Assembly (NCBI GenBank): GCA_031280455.1
Contig: JAITGR010000248.1
Coordinates: 1 to 5,201 of the forward strand
Length of the DNA: 5,201 nt
Source: Spirochaetaceae bacterium
GTDB taxonomy: Bacteria > Spirochaetota > Spirochaetia > Treponematales > Breznakiellaceae
Direction of reading: 5' to 3'
The notes under the pieces were generated by a model. It did no database searches, was not told the origin of the DNA, and was given only the letters and a program-made list of their open reading frames with translations. The position numbers and the translations under genes were made by a program. Shown here piece by piece: positions 3,554-5,201 of the stretch. Each line of letters begins with the position of its first letter. The first letter of the stretch is position 1.

Positions 3554-4885
3554 ATGAGCGTCCAGCCCGCCATCGACTTTGTGCGAGACGCATTCCGGTA
3601 CCAAAACCGGTTTAACGGCTCCACAATGGTCTTCAAAATAGATTTTCCCGTAACCGAAGACGCAGGCTTTGCCTACGTAATCCGCGACCTCGCGTTGCTG
3701 GTTAAGTCGGGCATACGCGCCGTCATTGTCCCAGGCTGCGCCGAATGGATAGACGCGGCGCTGGAACGGCAGCACTTGCACAGTGAGTACCTGGACGGCG
3801 AGCGCATCACCTGCGAGGCGGCGATGCCGTTTGTCGAGATGGCGGCCTTCCACGCCGCCACCCGCATACTCACCGGCCTTTCCGGCAGCCGCGTCGAGGC
3901 GGTTATCGGCAACTTTGTCCGCGCCCGCGCCCGCGGGGTGATAAACGGCGTGGACATGCTGTTAACCGGCGAAGTCGACAAAATCTACGCCAACTCGCTC
4001 AACCGTATGCTGGACGCGGGCATGGCGCCGGTGCTGCCGTGCATAGGCTGGAGCCCCGCGGGAAAATCCTACAACGTTTCCAGCGACGAAATCGCGCTGG
4101 CCGCCTCCAAAGCGCTCTCCGCGGTTAAACTAATCATTATCGCCAAAGGCCCTTTTCTCAAAACCGGCGCGGCGGGCATTACACTGCCGCCGGACGTTCA
4201 ACAGGACGAAAACGGCAGAATAGTCAGGCTAAAGCCCCACGAAGCGGAAGCCGTGCTCGCCCTGGCCGGAAACGGCGGCGAGGGCGGCGCGCGGTGGCCG
4301 GTGCAGTTGGCGCTGGCTACCCGTGCCGCGCGCGCCGGAATTGACCGCGTACACATCATCGACGGCCTGGAAGACGGCGCGCTCCTGCGGGAAATCTACT
4401 CAAACTTCGGCTCCGGCACCATGATATACGCCGGCGAGCAGGAGACGATACGCCCCATCAAGAACGCCGACATTCCCGACCTGCTTCACTTAATGGAACC
4501 GTTTGTCAGGCAGGACATACTCCTGCGCCGTTCCGCAGCGGACATTCAGGAAAAGAAAGACGATTACGTGGTGTTAGAAGTAGACGGCGCGATACGCGCC
4601 TGTGCGGCGCTCCACGACTGGGGGGACAGCCAGGCCGAAATCGCCGCGCTGGCCGCCGGCACGCATTTTTCTGAAATGGGCTATGGCTGGCGCGTTGTTG
4701 AACACCTAATAGCGCGCGCCCGCAAATGTAAATTCAAGCGGGTTTTTGTGCTGACAACCCGCACCCAGGACTGGTTTGAATCGCACGGCTTTTGTGAAAC
4801 ACCGCTTTCTACACTGCCCGAACGCAAACGCGCCCGCTACAACCAAAACCGTAACAGCAAAATATACGCGCTGCCGCTCAGTTGA
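3554..4885 (+). CDS. argA: N-acetylglutamate synthase (amino-acid N-acetyltransferase)
   Basis: It catalyses acetyl-CoA + L-glutamate to N-acetylglutamate, the first step of arginine synthesis, in the cytoplasm. At 443 residues it has the same length and layout as E. coli ArgA. It has an amino-acid-kinase-fold domain (about 24-295), which in ArgA binds arginine for feedback inhibition, then a GNAT acetyltransferase domain (about 297-440). Blocks aligning with E. coli ArgA include VIGNFVRARARGVINGVD (117-134), YNVSSDEIA (173-181), EDGALLREIYSN.GSGT (273-289), RPIKNADI (300-307), ILLRRS (322-327), IRACAALH (347-354), VFVLTTRTQDWFESHGF (397-413) and LPE..ARYN..RNSKIY (421-438). The acetyl-CoA loop is SEMGYG (373-378). 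The kinase-fold GG loop (LGGEAI in E. coli) is replaced by FKIDFPV (27-33). The start has no Shine-Dalgarno sequence. A stop 15 bases upstream in frame blocks extension, so translation is probably coupled to the acidic ORF. No other arg gene is in the window. Confidence 0.93.
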   Translation: MSVQPAIDFVRDAFRYQNRFNGSTMVFKIDFPVTEDAGFAYVIRDLALLVKSGIRAVIVPGCAEWIDAALERQHLHSEYLDGERITCEAAMPFVEMAAFHAATRILTGLSGSRVEAVIGNFVRARARGVINGVDMLLTGEVDKIYANSLNRMLDAGMAPVLPCIGWSPAGKSYNVSSDEIALAASKALSAVKLIIIAKGPFLKTGAAGITLPPDVQQDENGRIVRLKPHEAEAVLALAGNGGEGGARWPVQLALATRAARAGIDRVHIIDGLEDGALLREIYSNFGSGTMIYAGEQETIRPIKNADIPDLLHLMEPFVRQDILLRRSAADIQEKKDDYVVLEVDGAIRACAALHDWGDSQAEIAALAAGTHFSEMGYGWRVVEHLIARARKCKFKRVFVLTTRTQDWFESHGFCETPLSTLPERKRARYNQNRNSKIYALPLS

Positions 4886-4922
4886 GCATGTCCCAAAAAC
4901 CGGTTATTTTCGGGACATGCTC
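4884..4922. terminator. Hairpin overlapping the argA stop codon
   Basis: GAGCATGTCCC (4884-4894) pairs with GGGACATGCTC (4912-4922), eleven perfect base pairs. The 17-base interior includes a small AACCGGTT palindrome and an A-run facing a T-run. The left arm contains two bases of the argA TGA. There is no T-run after it, so it may be a 3' stabiliser or a rho-independent-like end of unusual type. Confidence 0.5.
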
Positions 4923-4923
4923 T

Positions 4924-4953
4924 TGGAGAAACGGCTTAACAGCCGTTTCTCCA
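4924..4953. terminator. Second post-argA hairpin, 13-bp stem
   Basis: TGGAGAAACGGCT (4924-4936) pairs perfectly with AGCCGTTTCTCCA (4941-4953) around TAAC. It starts two bases after the previous stem ends. A T-run is absent on the plus strand. Together the two stems probably mark the end of the argA transcript. Confidence 0.55.
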
Positions 4954-5021
4954 CTCAAAACCAAGGTTGCTGTCCCAACCAAAAGCCCGCGTAATGTCTC
5001 ACATAAAAAACTAACCATGGG

Positions 5022-5097
5022 GTGAAAAAAAACGCTCGATGAGGCCATTGCCGGTAACACGGTGGAAAACGAGGCGGAGTACATAGTCGCTCCTTAA
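5022..5097 (+). pseudogene. Possible frameshifted short gene or gene remnant
   Basis: From the A-run at 5025-5032 a 23-codon stretch, KKTLDEAIAGNTVENEAEYI then VAP, runs to a TAA at 5095-5097 with codon use like the neighbouring genes. In frame it is blocked just upstream by TGA at 5023-5025. With one A fewer in the eight-A run, a GTG at 5022 would open a 24-residue ORF beginning MKKTLDEA. No Shine-Dalgarno sequence is visible. It may be the decayed end of a gene or chance. The family is not recognised. Confidence 0.2.
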
Positions 5098-5144
5098 CAA
5101 TAATCTAACTCCTTACCAGGCAAAGAAAATAGCGTCAAAAGGCG

Positions 5145-5173
5145 TTGTATAAAAAGACCGGAAATGCTATACT
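5145..5173 (+). promoter_or_regulatory. Promoter for the gene starting right of the window
   Basis: TATACT (5168-5173) preceded by TGC gives an extended -10. TTGTAT (5145-5150) lies 17 bp upstream as a weak -35. The expected start is near 5180, leaving a short leader before the Shine-Dalgarno sequence at the right edge. Confidence 0.55.
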
Positions 5174-5196
5174 TCCCCCATAAAACCCGGCAAAAC

Positions 5197-5201
5197 AGGA
5201 G
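5197..5201 (+). promoter_or_regulatory. Shine-Dalgarno of a plus-strand gene beginning beyond the window
   Basis: AGGAG forms the last five bases of the window, about 17 bases after the predicted transcription start. A start codon is expected within roughly ten bases past the edge. Nothing of the protein is visible. Confidence 0.5.

Noticed and set aside
3233..3853. 206-codon minus-strand ORF rich in Val
   Set aside because: It is the mirror of the GAN repeat and the argA start. Val/Ile runs are the reverse complement of the Asp codons, and the plus-strand ORFs have promoter, ribosome site and homology.
4878..5084. 68-codon minus-strand ORF
   Set aside because: It reads through both post-argA hairpins, has no promoter or Shine-Dalgarno support, and shows no family resemblance.

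Overview
The window comes from a bacterial chromosome with moderately high G+C coding regions and AT-rich, repeat-laden intergenic regions. The lineage cannot be fixed from the sequence. The gene content (a short CstA-type transporter, an exported GH73-type glucosaminidase, a full two-domain ArgA, and an N-terminus that looks like a relaxed lipoprotein signal) would fit a host-associated or anaerobic bacterium. A spirochaete such as a Treponema relative is a low-confidence guess. No phage, transposase, CRISPR, tRNA or rRNA gene is visible.

Layout. Positions 1-126 hold the 5' end of a minus-strand gene for an exported protein. It is read from a good promoter (133-162) placed so that the transcript would begin at or next to the start codon. 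The divergent intergenic region (127-408) carries two different 7-bp tandem arrays (174-236 and 299-361), each of nine units. On the plus strand, 409-1071 encodes a secreted glucosaminidase. A near-consensus sigma-70 promoter (1167-1195) and a leader hairpin precede the cstA-family transporter gene (1269-2708).

The 440-bp non-coding stretch 2709-3148 is the most unusual part of the window. It holds about eleven inverted repeats. Several abut with no spacer, their arm sequences are unrelated, and six share a core GC-(A/G)(A/C)A-GC, the type that forms exceptionally stable DNA mini-hairpins when the loop is GNA. A 16-bp linker motif occurs twice between the hairpins. Beyond it a TTGACA-17-TATGCT promoter (3149-3177) drives an 11-T tract and ribosome-binding site, then a 100-codon ORF whose last three quarters are almost pure Asp/Glu punctuated by Phe (3239-3541). 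Twelve bases later and in the same reading frame comes argA (3554-4885), N-acetylglutamate synthase, the first step of arginine synthesis. Two back-to-back hairpins (4884-4953) follow argA. They are followed by a possible frameshifted gene remnant and by a promoter plus Shine-Dalgarno sequence for a plus-strand gene that starts just past the right edge.

Functionally these look like independent units: cell-wall hydrolysis, uptake of pyruvate or a peptide-like carbon source, and arginine biosynthesis. Two things deserve follow-up: the hairpin array, and the poly-aspartate ORF coupled to argA, which could be an exported acidic protein or a translation-sensing leader.
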